A DNA stretch of 64,000 nt from NCBI RefSeq assembly GCF_026745355.1, contig NC_079208.1, positions 50,279,816 through 50,343,815 of the forward strand, written 5' to 3'. Each line of letters opens with the position of its first letter. Within the stretch, counting starts at the first letter, position 1. Of the stretch, positions 33,110 through 45,658 are shown piece by piece. The DNA is from Beta vulgaris subsp. vulgaris. Taxonomy: Eukaryota; Streptophyta; Magnoliopsida; Caryophyllales; Amaranthaceae. Below the pieces are notes generated by a model. The model had not been told where the DNA came from. It saw only the letters and a list, made by a program, of their open reading frames with translations, and did no database searches. The position numbers and the translations under genes are program-made.

Positions 33110-34800
33110 TTGTTACCAATTTTGCAACTAATAAAAGAATGGAGGTTGTATTCTCATGATGGGCTTGGCTTCAATTTATTCGTAGTCTGGTTACTTGTCT
33201 CCATCAGGGGTGGACCTATAAAGGATTCTGGGTGGCACAACCCTCCAAAAATTATTTTCCTGTTTTTTTTTTCATTTCGTCAAACATTTTTTTAAGATAA
33301 GATGAAGGAGACTCACTTAAAAGAAAATAAGGAGAAATCCTCAAATGAATCTCATGAAAATTTGATTCCTAGACCTCAAAAATAAAAGGTAGGGAGCGAT
33401 ATCACTATTCTACGACCTCAACTTCTTCCTCTCGTCAAACATACAATACATACTAGATAAAAGAATTTTCCCCGTGAACAATTCATAGAATGGAATGTGC
33501 TCCAATGGGTAGAGGGGCAGCAGAAAGTGTTAGGTTACTTAGGTATGCATGATTAATTGAGCGCTGTTCAATTATTGGGGTAATCAAATTAATAAGATTT
33601 TGGCTATAGCTTCTTTTTTCTTTTTATAAACAATGATGTTTTCAGTAAATTACCGAAAAGGCTATAACTACATTTTCAGTGTAAAACGATTTTCATGGAA
33701 AACAATTTACAATGTAAAACAAAATTCCAAAATTAATTTTTTGTTGTTTGGTTCCATATAAGAAAAATGATGAAACGAAAGGAAAATGAAAGGGAGAGTA
33801 AGATGGTAGTGAGAGGAATGTAAGAGAGAGATAAGGAAAACAATTTTCCCTTCATTTTGAAGGGAAAATGGTTTTCCATTACTGTGAGAGTAATTTACCC
33901 CAAGAAAAAATGATTCTACACTCTTTTGACAACCAAACAATGTAAAACCGAAAATAGAGGAAACTAATTTTCCAAAAAAATATTTTACGCCCTATCAAAC
34001 GGAGCCTTAGTCAAATGAACTTTTTTGGTTATAACTTTTTTTTAAAAATAACAATATTTTTTTTCATTTGAAGCTTATTTATATCCTTTCTATTTAATAT
34101 CCACTGTATTCGTTGTTTATAGACCAACCATTCATATATTATTCTATCCAACTTTGAATCTTTAACCATTTTATCACACTTATAAATATTGATCCATTCA
34201 TTTTTTTTTTTTTTAAAAATGTAGCAATTTAACTATATATGCACTTTCTATATATCAAGTCAGACCAAGCCAAATTTATGTTATTATATAAGATGTTGAT
34301 CTTATTAATCTATCTATATACTCTGTAGTAATTTGTAATTATTAACTTCTTATACTTTTGTGTTTTGGAGTATAAAAGTCATATAGTAAAAAAAAAGGAT
34401 GGAGTTCAAAAATGAAATAATTTTCAATAGCTGATATGAACGATATAAGTTTTAGATTTTTCATTCCTACAACTCAACTTCTCATTGTCATGTGATGAAA
34501 TTATTGTTCGATTTCTTTATTATATTCTTTACTTTCATAGATTGTTTAATTAGTTAGGATCCCCTCAAACTTATAATCCTGGATCCGCCTCTGATCTCCA
34601 CCTACATTTCCATGTTCATTGTTGAGGATAATAGTGTACATAGTCGCGAGGACGGAGGGGTACCTAGAAAATTAAAACCCTATGCTGCTATTTTTAACCT
34701 TTCAGGTTATGTTCAGATCAAGTTGGATCAATTTTTCCTTACACAACCGAGTGGTGATTGGGATTATTGTGCCTCAGGTGTAAAGACTCACAACCCTTGA
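33110..34800 (+). pseudogene. Unidentified reading frame split by an hAT element
   Basis: The 33110-33204 frame (ending ..NLFVVWLLVS) is cut by the hAT element at 33205. With one TSD copy removed, the same frame would continue at 34602 (TYISMFIVEDNSVHSRED...) to the TGA at 34798-34800 without a stop. The C-terminal part contains 'AAIFNLSGYVQIKLDQFF'. I do not recognise the family; it may be a last exon of a larger gene, as the 5' side has no ATG in good context. The frame continuity across the insertion is the main evidence that it was once coding. Confidence 0.45.
33205..34593. mobile_element. Non-autonomous hAT element
   Basis: The ends are CAGGGGTGGACC and, on the reverse strand, CAGAGGCGGATCC, typical hAT-type short TIRs. 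The flanks GTCTCCAT (33197-33204) and ATCTCCAC (34594-34601) are an 8-bp duplication with two transition differences. No transposase is seen. The part at about 33650-34010 looks like a further small inserted MITE (right end ..CCTATCAAACGGAGCC). Confidence 0.6.
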
Positions 34801-34821
34801 AGCTAGTTCTCATTAGAACTA

Positions 34822-35190
34822 GGGATAGGTTGGGTTCTAATGAAAACCCTCTTATGGTGGAAACCGTGAGAACCACTTAAAATGAGCAAAAGTATTAAAT
34901 GAGTAGAAAACATTAGATGAGCAAAAACGTAAAATGAGTAAAAATGTAAAATGAGCAAAACATAAAATGAGAATAAAAAAAATTAAATGAGTGTAAACAC
35001 AAATTTTAGCAGACCAAAAACGCAAAATGAGCAAAACATAAAATGACCAAAAATGTTAAATGAGAAAAAACAACAAAAAATAAGCAAAAAGTTGTGAAAT
35101 GAGCCAAATCTTTGTGAAATGAGGGGAAAAAAAAATGAGAGGCTCTCACGATTTTCACCATAAGGGTGGTTCTCATATGAACTTAAACAC
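34822..35190. mobile_element. TIR element with TGAGAACC ends, second copy
   Basis: Same family as 5553-5906 in the opposite orientation: left TTGGGTTCTAATGAAAACCC, right (reverse) GTTCATATGAGAACCACCCT. The body is a degenerate array of 'aaaatgagcaaaaa'. Confidence 0.6.
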
Positions 35191-35204
35191 ACACAGGGTC
35201 GGGA

Positions 35205-37135
35205 TCCAGTGAGAATGGATTCTTATGTGAGAACATATATCTTATATGAAAATATATTTATGTTTAGAACATTTATAGACAATACTTTTTAGAACATATG
35301 CAGTACTTTTTAGAGCATACTTAATTTTTTGTTTTTAGTAGGGGTGAAAGTTCGGTGTGCGATTTGGATTAGGGCCTAATCCAATCCGATCCGAATAAAA
35401 TTTGGATTTAAATTTTTCAATCCGAATCCAAACCAATTAGGGTTTGAATCCGATCCAATCCAATCCGAAATTTCATACTCTAGATTGGATCCGATCCGAA
35501 AATCCAATTTTTTTAAAACTCTAGTTTTTCGATGAAATAAATAAAGCACAACAGCAGCCTAGTAGATTTAGGAAATGAGTAATTGAGTGCAGTTAGTGTT
35601 TTAGGGGAAGGATTGAAGTGCTATGTGTACTGGGCTATGGAGTAGTTTTTTTATAATAAAAAATCAGTTAAGCACTTAAGCCCAATCCAGATACATAAGA
35701 CAAGACATATTACTATTCGGTTATATTGGATTTTTGGATCCAATTACCCTCAATCCAATCCGATCCGAAAATCCAATTTTTAAAAAAATCTCAATCCGAA
35801 TCCAATCCGAACACAGTTCGAATCCGATCCAAATTACTAATTCGGATTGGATTGGATTGGATTTTGGATTTTATCCGAATAACTTTCACCCCTAGTTTTT
35901 AGAACATATTCAACACTTCTTAGAACATATGCAACATTTTTTTAGAACAATAATTTATAGAACATATGCTATGATTTTTAGACTATGAACAAACCTTTTC
36001 ACGTAAGAACCTAATCAGCACAAATACAAATATTTATATATACATGTTTTTTAATTTCAAGTTTATGTTTTAATTATTTCAAGTATGTTCTAAAATTATT
36101 TTAAGTGTGTTCTATGTTTTTCCAAGTATGTTCTAAATTGTTTTTAACATGTTCTAAATTGTTTCAAGTATGTTATACATGATTATAAGTACATCCTAAT
36201 TAATTCCAATAAAATTTTAGAACATGAACACCATTTTGTAGAACATATATATAAACTATATCTCATATCATACATAATAGCTTTTAGAACATATGTAATA
36301 CCAAATATGTTAAATCACAATGTGAGACGAACTCATCTTATCTCAACAAGCTTTAAATTGCTACTTAGCAATAACTAAACATCATCATCTATCATATCAA
36401 ATGATCAAAATCATGTACCATCAACACAATTATAACAATTATTTTAGAACACGAATTTCCAAAGTTTAGAACATGAAATAACAAATTTTAAAACATGAAA
36501 TAAAAAATTTTAGAACATGAAATTCAACCTAAATAAAATCGAAATTCAAAATTTTTGATAAAGAGTTCGTTAAACTTGGTAAGAACCTCTGTTGAATTCA
36601 TGTCACTTTGCTGATTTATATATGAAGAACTTTGTTGAATTTTATCTTGAATTTGCTTGAGTTTATTTGAGGAGAGAGAATGGTTATTCTTGAGTAGTGA
36701 AAATGGTCATCCTGAGAAAAGAGAACAAATATGTATTCGCTCCATATAAGTTGAATCTTTTATAATAAAAATTTGTTGCACTTGTGAAAAACTTGATTGA
36801 AGTTGAACTTGTAGCTTCAACTAAGTCTACTTGAGGAAAGAAAATGGGTATTCTTAAGGAGAGATAATTAGTCTTTTAGAGGAGAGAGAGATGAAATAAA
36901 TTCGTAATTAATGAATGTGAACTAAAAATTAAAGATTGAATTTCAGAAAATTTAACAAAGAATTTAGTAATATTTGTGAAGAAGTAGGTTGAATTTGAGT
37001 TTAAAACTTTAATGGATTCTATTTGAGGAGAAGACATAATTCAGAATATATTACTTAATTTATAGAACATTGGATGTGTTTTCACATAAGAAAGTGTTCT
37101 CATCACATAAAAGAGGTGTTCTCACAAGAGTCTTC
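35205..37135. mobile_element. Large AT-rich TIR element built on TTTTAGAACAT repeats
   Basis: The left end 'ggatccagtgagaatggatt' with 'cttatgtgagaaca' is mirrored by a right end whose reverse strand reads 'ctcttgtgagaacacctctt' and 'cttatgtgaaaacac'. The interior repeats 'ttttagaacatatg' and 'agtatgttctaaa' dozens of times. An hAT MITE (35339-35894) is nested within. No TSD can be read and no protein is recognised. Confidence 0.45.
35339..35894. mobile_element. hAT-type MITE with TAGGGGTGAAAGTT ends
   Basis: A perfect 8-bp TSD GTTTTTAG (35331-35338, 35895-35902) flanks perfect 14-bp TIRs TAGGGGTGAAAGTT. Subterminal arrays of 'ccaatccgatccgaa' are mirrored by 'ttcggattggattgg', so the element folds into a long hairpin. 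It is 556 bases and non-coding. Confidence 0.85.
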
Positions 37136-37148
37136 CCCTATACATATA

Positions 37149-38450
37149 CTAGCTTTTAATTAACGCGATGCGTTCGACGACATCTCCCCCAAAATAAACT
37201 ACTCCCCCCAATTACCATACCCATATTAATATTTATGAATTTCACGTAATTTTTTTTTTCTCTTTGTATTCAATTGCACATTATCTTCATCACTTTCCCC
37301 CAATTCAAACCACAAACTCGATTTTTTCTTTCTCTATTCAATTGAGACCGTTGATTATTAGCTGAGGATTATTTCAAGCAAGTTGCAGAGTTGGTTTTGA
37401 CGGTCATGGAATTGACTTTCGCTCAGCCCGTCATGGATCGCCAAGCTTGCTTGTAGTCATGGCCCAAGCTCTGCAGTTTATGTTGAAACTCGATTATGGG
37501 CACAATTTTTTGAATTTAATATATGGGTTTAAGTATTTTTTTGATTTTTCCCAAATCCGAGTTCTCATATTATGTCTTAATTCTTTTTTAATATCTTGTC
37601 ACGAATATTAAAGTTATATTAACGAAATTTGATTTTTTGATTTTTAATATATGGGTTTAAGTATTTTTTTTCACAAATTCTTTTTAAAATATGGGCGGAA
37701 AAATAATTCAAGTTCTCATATTTTTTTATCCAGGGCACGAATATTGAAGTCATTTTTAACGAAATTTTATTTTTTGACCATTTATGATGTAATTTTAATC
37801 TGAACTTCAACTATATTCGAATTAAATTTTAAATAAACTGTAATTTAATTTAAATTTTTTTTTGGAAAAAAAAATAATACAAGTGTACAACACATATTCG
37901 TAAGAGCTACTGTAATTTGAGTTTGATTTTACTCGAATAATTTTAAGATTTACTGAACATAGAACAACACACATAATTTTATTTTTAATAACGAACTGCA
38001 TACATGATTAACGGTAAAGAATCGCCAAATTTCAGAGTTCTGTATTTGAATATGTCGTGAAGCTTCAATCTATAAAGAGAATTGTTTTTTTTTTTTTTTT
38101 GGAGTTTGTGTTTGTAATTGAGTTTGTGTTATGGAAAAAATTGATTTGGGAGGATGTTATGTCGTGTAATTTTTTATGTTATTGTATTTAGTATTAATGT
38201 GTGGTAAGTTCTTGATTATAAATCTTTTTGATTGAATCTTTTTTATTGACAAGTTTATGTATTGAATCTTATATGACTTGATTGAGCTTAAGTTTGATTT
38301 GATTGATATTTTTATTTTGGCAAGTTTATGCATGGAGTTGGGGTTGAATAGGTGGCCAGAGGTTGTTTGTGGAAACTTGAAATGTAATATCTATATTCGG
38401 GGCATTAAAGTAAATTCCAAGGAGAACATTATTGCTCGTCCTTGGCTTAC

Positions 38451-38455
<5 letters not shown>
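37149..38455 (-). mobile_element. Helitron (minus), same family
   Basis: The 3' end is at the left: CTAG at 37152-37149, followed on the reverse side by T, with a hairpin AACGC-ATC-GCGTT about eight bases inside. The 5' end is near 38455, where the minus strand reads TATTATGTAAGCCAAGGACG; the leading TCTC has merged into a TA tract. No RepHel is encoded. Confidence 0.6.

Positions 38456-38530
<75 letters not shown>
38452..38530. repeat. (TA)n microsatellite
   Basis: Nearly 40 TA units with one interruption, at the 5' end of the Helitron. Confidence 0.9.
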
Positions 38531-38534
<4 letters not shown>

Positions 38535-39062
38535 TCATCAAAATTGAATGGACTAGATACTTAGCTTCTTGTGTCATTTAATGACATATTTTGTAATTTG
38601 CAACTTTGCAAACTATTTCACAGTTTCTTTACTTTTCAGCGATTTTATTTACTTTTCAATCGATTTTATCTATTTTTATTTAGCTTTACTTTTACAGAAA
38701 CTGTGAACCAGTTTTGTAGGTTTTTATTTAATTATAAAATGTCATTAATGACACATGAAGCATCTTGAGCATCCATTTATGATTATAGGCCCTTAGATCA
38801 TAAAAGTTGAATGGTCTAGATACTTCTTGTATCATTTAATGACATATTTTGTAATTTTGCAACTTCACAAACTAGTTTCAGATTTCTTTAATTTTCAGCG
38901 ATTTTATTTACTTTTCAATCGATTTTATTTACTTTTCAATCGATTTAATCTACTTTTATTTAGCTTTAATTTTACGGAAGTTGAAAATTTTTTGTGAGTT
39001 TTTAATTAATTATAAAAATGTCATTAATGATACACAAAACATGTTTGAGCATCCATTTATGT
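38531..39062 (+). repeat. Tandem duplication of a ~260-base unit
   Basis: Copy 1 (38531-38780) and copy 2 (38794-39062) share 'tagatcat.aaa.ttgaatgg', 'catttaatgacatattttgt', 'tttactttt..cgatttta', 'gtcattaatga.acac' and 'tgagcatccatttatg'. Copy 2 has an extra internal 'ttttatttacttttcaatcga'. Copies differ by scattered substitutions, so the duplication is not recent. Confidence 0.85.
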
Positions 39063-39160
39063 TCTCATTTATAAATTGACAAAAAAAGATCGATTCTCAT
39101 TATTCTTATTTCTTACCATAAGGGAGCTATGACATGAACCTATTTTATATATTTATTTAT

Positions 39161-40145
39161 GGGTGTTGCTAAACGCAACCTCACTTTAGTAACGCAGCCT
39201 TAAAAAAACCCCAAAAAACCCTTATTATTATATTCTTTCTAAAAACCCTTTCTCTCTCTAAAAATATTCTCTCCTCCTCTCTAACTATTAGATATTAAAA
39301 ACTTCATTGAAGATCTCTACAAATTTTAAATTGATATTCAATGGACCATAATTTTGACCCAATTGTGTTTCAATCTTTTTTTTGATCCAAAATCTGATGT
39401 AAGTTGTAAAAAAAAATTTGTAATTATGATTGAAGTCGTGAATTTAATTTCGCAATTACGATTCAAGTTGTGAATTTTTTCCGCAAATTCGTAATGCATG
39501 ATTAGTCTGTTTCGTGTAGACTACACGAAACAGATGATTCTGTTTCGTGCAGACTACACGAAACAGATGATTCTGTTTCGTGCAGACTACACGAAACAGA
39601 TGATTCCGTTTCGTGCAATCTGCACGAAACAATTGAATCTGTTTCGTGCACCTTGCACGAAATACTAAATCATCAATTTGCGCCAACCAGCCAGAATTTT
39701 TCAAAAAAATTAACCCTAGAACTAACCGATTTGCGCCAAAGTCGTGAAATTTGGTTAAAAATCAAGACCCAATTCGAATTGCATGAAGCCAATAACATAA
39801 CTCATGTAAATCGCTCCAAAAGATGGAGAATTGGATACAAATTATTCTTGAATCAGCCCCAATTTGTTCAACATCTGAAGAGGACGAAGAGGGAAGATGG
39901 AGAGAGAGGAGTGATTAGAGAGAGAAATGGGGAAATCACCCCATATGATGGAGAATTGGGTACAAATTAATATTGAATCAGAAACATCTTCAAGAGGACG
40001 AAGAAGGAAGAAGGGAGAAGGAAGAAGAAGAGAGAGAGGGGAGTGGAGAGAGGAGTAGTTAGAGAGAGAAATGGGTTTTAAGGTTAAGGGTATTTTAGAT
40101 ATTTTGTAGGGTTGTAGTAGTAAAGTGAGGTTGTATTTAGCAACC
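39161..40145. mobile_element. TIR element with GTTGCTAAA-CAACCTCACTTTA ends
   Basis: The left end GTTGCTAAACGCAACCTCAC and the right end (reverse) GGTTGCTAAATACAACCTCA form imperfect TIRs of about 28 bases inside ATTTATTTAT flanks. The interior holds a 33-base hairpin tandem repeat (39508-39662) and a duplicated 'gagaattgg(a/g)tacaaatta' segment. Non-coding; superfamily unknown. Confidence 0.6.
39508..39662. repeat. 33-base tandem repeats, each a perfect hairpin
   Basis: About 4.5 units of the form TGTTTCGTGCAGACTACACG plus 'aaacagatgattc'. Each contains TTTCGTG..CACGAAA arms around 4-8 central bases. Where the right arm changed (TGCACGAAA), the left arm follows (TTTCGTGCA), so the pairing is kept. 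Confidence 0.85.
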
Positions 40146-40927
40146 ATGTTATTTATTTATTTCAATATTTACATATAAAAATATCGGCTCAGCCCCGATC
40201 GGCGGCCGTTGAGGTTGTCCATTCAACTGTAAAAGACATGGCCTAAACACGGTTAAAGACACTACGTATAGTCAAAGATCTTGACAACAAATACTCATAA
40301 AGACGGTATAGTTAAAGATCTATATGAAACAATGAAGAGAAAGCATACAAACTATATATTTATATTACTAACTTTTTCTTTTGACGGGATTACTAACTAA
40401 TCATTGTGAAGTAGTTAAATCAAATAAATCAGCAAAAATAGAAACTCACCAAATAAATTTCAAAGTTTCAGTTACCACCATCGTGGGATATTGGGATGTG
40501 TGCTTGCTTCCATAACCGGTATGGCGGTATCCGTAATTTCAGCCTGACATGAAATGATTACCCAACACAGAAAAAAGGGAGTTAGTACTTAGTAGTACAA
40601 CTTTCAGTTCAGTGCTGTTGAACTTGATTAATACTACTATATAAATGATAAATTATTGTCTAATTATTATGTAATTTCTTGGTTCAAGCGATGAAGCGAC
40701 ATATCATTGAAGGTATGATGAACATACCTAGAAAATTCATACCGGATGAAGACTTTGGTCATATGTAAATAAAGAGTATGGTTTATAGATCTGCATTGGA
40801 GGAAGGAGCACCATAACTTCAGAGGAGTATTAGAGATTAGAGAAGACGACTTTGTCAAGTCTTTCTTTTCTTTATTTTTTTTTTTAATTTAGTAGTAAGC
40901 CTTGTAGTCTAGCAGCACTAGGATTTA
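40146..40927. other. Unannotated spacer
   Basis: AT-rich with a short GC-rich patch (cggctcagccccgatcggcg, about 40184-40203). No reading frame with support. Confidence 0.4.
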
Positions 40928-41262
40928 GGCTATGTTCAGTTCACCTTATTTTTGCTTATTTTAGATCTAATCAGATTAAGCTAGATCAAATCAGAAAAAA
41001 TAAGTTCAGATCAGATCATGTTTATATTTAAAAACTCATTATTACTATTAAATATCTTTCATTATATATTAGTAAAAATTATAATAATTGAATTAATAAA
41101 GTACTCATTGAGACGAATCAAACAAGACCCCACATGACTATATTTTTTCTTATATATTGAGAAAAAATCTAAAAGATTCTCTCTAATTATAAACAATATC
41201 AATATTCTAAGTGACAAAGATAAAAAAAAAATACAAAGGGAGTATTATTATTTACTAGTACG
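40928..41262. mobile_element. Truncated Tourist-like MITE
   Basis: The left TIR GGCTATGTTCAGTTCACCTT follows TTA (40925-40927), and 'ttcagatcagatca' motifs follow. No right TIR is found before the copia LTR sequence begins near 41262, so the right side is lost. Confidence 0.6.
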
Positions 41263-41528
41263 TTTGTTCCAATTCATTACCTTAATTATGATGATCTTTG
41301 TTTCTTAGATAAGAAACCTAATTACACTCTTTATGTAACTATGTCTTCTTCTCTTAGACTTCCAACTCAAGAACTATGTTCTTCTCTTGGAGTTCCAACT
41401 CAGGAACTTCACTCGTTATCTTTATAAATCACCATTATTTTAATTCATGAACCTTGCACACATAAAACTTATAAACCTTGTTAGTTATTACTTTAGTTTG
41501 TCATTATCTAAAACATATTGACTCAACA
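41262..41528 (-). mobile_element. 3' LTR fragment of the minus-strand copia element
   Basis: On the minus strand it begins TGTTGAGTCAATATG at 41528, directly after a PPT-like AAAAAAGGGAGAAAT (about 41545-41531). About 265 bases match the start of the LTR at 44213-45649; the rest of the LTR is missing to the left. Confidence 0.75.
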
Positions 41529-41548
41529 ATTTCTCCCTTTTTTGATGA

Positions 41549-43087
41549 TGACAAACCAAGACAAAGTAATATAAAAACTAACATAAATAAAATATTATAT
41601 AACAATGCAAGATCATGTTAAGTAGAGAATGAACCAGTATAAGAACAATAAATAAGCTACTTTGCCATTATCTTCCCGCTTTTGACATCATCAAAAAACG
41701 TTTTGTTTTTCAAGAATCTATGATCAATCTTCCAAACTTAAAGTGACACTACACCACCATAAATATATAATTAATGATCAAACATGAGTTGAAAATTTCC
41801 ATTTTGCTCAAACATCAATCTAGTAATATTAGTCATCCTAATGCACATGTTAATCACTTAATTAAAGAAGCTAAAGCATACTAAACATAAACCACCACTT
41901 TACCAAAGTGCAATCCATAGAGAAGAAAACATATAGAATGTTCAATAAAATTCAAAGAGAAGATCAAAGACTCATTTTTATGAAGGAATGGTTGGAATAG
42001 GCTAAATGGATAAAAAAATATATAAATTGGTCACTTGTTCCTCCATCATTACCGTTCCTAAACATGTAGTTTACTTTTGTGATTTGCCTTTGAAAACACA
42101 CGTCATTTCCTTTCAAATCACATGCAGTTTCTTACTTCTTTTTCGATATTTTGAATGGAAATCCGCTTTTTGTTCCTTGCTTTAAGTTTTAAGGAACTAA
42201 TTAATTCCTTTTGTTTACTTTAGATTTGATACTAAAGAAACATACATGGGACTACTATAACCCATAGATTTTATGACAACTATGAAGAACTAGGAACTTG
42301 AATAACTTATGGAACGTTGAATCTCTTCTCTATCTCCCTCTTACACATTTATCCTTTTATTCTCTTGTTTGCTATTATATTTTTATTCTTCTTTGTCTCC
42401 CTCAATCTCTCCTCTTTTTTTTATCACCATATCAACTTATCCTCCCTAAAACTTTTCTTTTTCCTTCCTTAGTTCCCCCTTAAATGTTGCATCATCATTA
42501 ATATTTAATTACAGTGGAGGAACATAAATTGAAGGATTTGAATATATGATGAACTAATTAGAAAGAAAAAGGTATGTAAAAGTGATATGAAAGGTTTGGA
42601 GGATTTCTTTTAAAAATAAATTAATGATGGAATAAGAGGTTTGATAATTTAGATAATGATAGTGCTCGTTTGTGCACATAATTAGACATTCACATGTAAT
42701 GCACCACTATGTGCGGGTGGAATGTATAACAAATGAGTTCCTTGAATGAAAGGAATTATTACACTTTTTACTTCCTGTTCCTTTAGACTAACAATTAGCA
42801 ATATGGACAGTAATGGTAATATTAAATTTAACTCATGACTATGCATAAAACATAAAAACAATCGTGGTGACACACATTCATATGGAAGGCATTTCACAAA
42901 AACTCTACATATGCACGCTAGGTGTATTTGCCATTTAGAGAAAAAAGACATCATAACTTACTTAACAAAATCATCTCTACAATTTTTATATGGTTTTGAG
43001 TGAGAGAAATTTAAATACTTCACTAGATAAATGCAAGGAACAATAGGTGCCATATATTGTTCCCCCTCACTAAGGCATACATAACGT
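41549..43087 (-). other. Internal region of the copia element, pol deleted
   Basis: It lies between a broken gag/protease boundary and the PPT. Near 41670-41700 the minus strand has 'gatgtcaaaagcgggaagat', matching in place the second PPT-like site of the SIRE element at 61151-61163. No integrase, RT or RNase H can be recognised, so most of pol and any third ORF are gone. The rest (42000-43050) is AT-rich and not identified. Confidence 0.5.
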
Positions 43088-44147
43088 CTAGTTATTAGAA
43101 TTAGGAACCCACATTTCCTTGAGTTTCTTTCTTGAACACACATTAGATTTATTAATACATAACTCCGTTTTAGACTTAAAGTCAGATTTGGCCAATAGAC
43201 ATAACTAAGCAGATTCTTTGACCCAAAGTTCCTCTTCGAATTCAGATTCTTGTTTCCAAGAGGTTTACTCTTTAATATAATGATCTAAACTACCAAATTT
43301 ATAGAAACCAGATTCAAATTTTGAATTAGAAGACTTTTTAACTTTGGTTTTGTTCGATTTCAAATTTTTGTGCATCCTCTCGAATTTTCGAACAAGCTTC
43401 CTAGTTTTTTCTACATCAAAGTCTTCCTCTCTTTCTTCCTCTTTATCAACCTTTAGAGCAAGTGCCTGATTTGTGGAACTTTCACCATATTGAGTTCCTA
43501 ACTGGAGTTCATGGGTCTACAATGAACCAGCTACCTGCTCTATATTGAACTTGGTGAAATCTTTGATTTCTTGGAGAGCAATTACTTTGGCCATCCATTT
43601 ATCATGTGGCAAGCTCCTTAAATTTTTGTGAACATGTTCCTCAGATGAGATATACTTTCCAAGAGACTCTAACTCGTTAACAATGTTAGAAAATCGATTA
43701 AGCATATCACGAATTGTCTCATATGGCTTCATTGTAAAGAGTTCATATTTAATCATTAGTAAATCAATTTTAGACCTTTTAACCTCACTAGTTCCTTCGT
43801 GGGTGACTACAAGAAAATCACATATTTGTTTAGCGATTTTTCACCCTATGAAACAGTTGTATTCATGAGCTAAGACCACATTATAATAGCTGGATAGCTT
43901 TAGCATTAATTTCCGATTTCTTATAGTCAATTGAATCAAAATGAAACATGGGTTTAGGAACTACCTTGTTTCTTTTGTTTTTGGTTGTGATTTTGAAATC
44001 TTCAACCTCTATGACTCTCTACACCTGATAGTTCTCTCCCTTGATGAAGAACTCCAGCCGGTTCTTCCCGTATGTAAAGAATTTCTCGTTGAATATTGGA
44101 GGTCGTAATATTGAGTAACCTTCTTTTAGCTTTTTCATAGTATTCAT
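43088..44147 (-). pseudogene. Copia gag (SIRE-type), degenerate
   Basis: The minus-strand ATG at 44147 starts a Gag like that of the SIRE element: 'LKEGYSILRPPIFN', 'NRLEFFIKGENYQV', then 'NRFSNIVNELESLGKYI', 'RSLPHDKWMAKVIALQEIKD', and a ruined CCHC knuckle (first and last Cys lost). It ends '..MWVPNSNN' plus TAG. Several stops lie in the first third. Gag forms the virus-like particle of the retroelement. Beyond the stop only a trace of the protease start (GEGEQYMA) remains. Confidence 0.7.
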
Positions 44148-44198
44148 GTTTTTCAGGATCTTATCTCAATAGGGTTTCCTACTTTTTTCTGAGTTCCT

Positions 44199-44210
44199 GC
44201 TCTGATACCA
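44199..44210 (-). promoter_or_regulatory. Primer-binding site (tRNA-iMet type)
   Basis: The minus strand reads TGGTATCAGAGC two bases after the LTR end, the copia PBS complementary to the 3' end of initiator tRNA-Met. Confidence 0.85.
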
Positions 44211-44212
44211 AT

Positions 44213-45649
44213 TGTTATTTCAATAGGAACACTACAAGAGGCGGGTGAATTATATGTGTAGAAATAAACGTAATTTTTTGCAGAATTATAAGACAATGAA
44301 AGGAACAAGAGAAAAACATAAGAGATTTTTACAATGAAAAACTTTTTGGGCCAACAAGAAGAAATAACCTCGACCACTAGGGATTCTAAACTCAATATTT
44401 CACTGTAATAGGCCCGAACACCTTTGTTACAAACCTATTATCTCCCAGGCCACTCCTTGAGTCCTCCATAAACTCAATTCCCAACAACAGTTCCCTCTAA
44501 TTGTTGTTCCTCTCGAACTTTACTTGAAGTTCCTTTCTCTTTCTTTGCTTCACTCAAAGCCTCTCACTTTACAGGAGTTCACTCAAACACCTTCCGCAAA
44601 ATCATACTATAAGAGTTATTTTCAACTCTTTTCTCAACTTGAAATACAGAATAGTAGAATGATAGAAAGTACTAATGAAATAATAAACTCATATGGTGAT
44701 GAAACTTGAAACTTGGAACTTTGATCTTTAATGGTACTGACTCAACACTCAATAAACGCGATACTCAAATTAATACCTTTTAAAGTAATTATCACTTGTC
44801 AGATACACTTGGAACTCAGTTAAGTGCTTGTCTTAAATAGCAGTAAGTTTAATGAACGTGGTTTAGCTCATGCATGTGTTAGTGGATAAACCATTTTCCC
44901 GTGATGTTCCTCAACTAAAGGAACACGTTCCACTAATTGTCCATGAACACCAGGATCTTACTGAATGTGTGTTAGAGGATTAACAATGCTTCCTTAATTT
45001 TAGCAACTACTTGTGTAATAAATATAAATATAATTTAAATAGAAAATATTATAATTAATGAAACCAAAATTAAATCCTTTTATCAAAATATATCTTTTAA
45101 AATATTTTTTCTCTAAAAGCCGAAAAGGATATTATTTCAATTTAAAAGAAAATATTTCCTTTAAAAATCTTTTCCTCAAAATCAGATTTTTTAACAAACA
45201 AAAAACGGTTTCCTATTTTCTAGGCATTAATAACTCAATCGACACAAATTAACCGTTGCATCATTTAACATATGTCTAGTTCCTTTTAATTCGTTAGTTC
45301 CTCATTTTAGATACATGTTTCCTATATCATTTCCACTAACAGAGTTCCATAGGAACAATTTGTTTATTAAAAGAATCAGCTCCATATAGTTCCAATTCAT
45401 TACCTTAATTATGTTGATCTTTGTTTCTTATATAAGAAACCTAATTACACCCTTATGTAACTAAGCTCTTCTTCTCTTGGAGTTCCAACTCAAGAACTTC
45501 ATTCTTCTCTTGGAGTTCCAACTCAATAACTTCACTTGTTATCTTTATAAAACATCATTTATAATTCATGAATCTTGCACACATAAAACTTATAAACCTT
45601 GTTAGTTATTACTTTAGTTTGTCATCATCAAAACCATATTGGTTCAACA
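44213..45649 (-). mobile_element. 5' LTR of the minus-strand copia element
   Basis: On the minus strand it runs from TGTTGAACCAATATGG (45649) to ..AATAACA (44213), 1437 bases. The PBS follows directly. Shared with the SIRE element at 51.7-62.9 kb are length class, PBS, and motifs such as 'gaacaagttcc'-type words. Its start matches the 3' LTR fragment at 41262-41528. Confidence 0.75.
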
Positions 45650-45658
45650 TGGACATTG

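Noticed and set aside
39456..39704. Minus-strand frame with repeated CTKQNHLFRVV units.
   Set aside because: The 33-base repeat is a multiple of three, so the repeat peptide is automatic.
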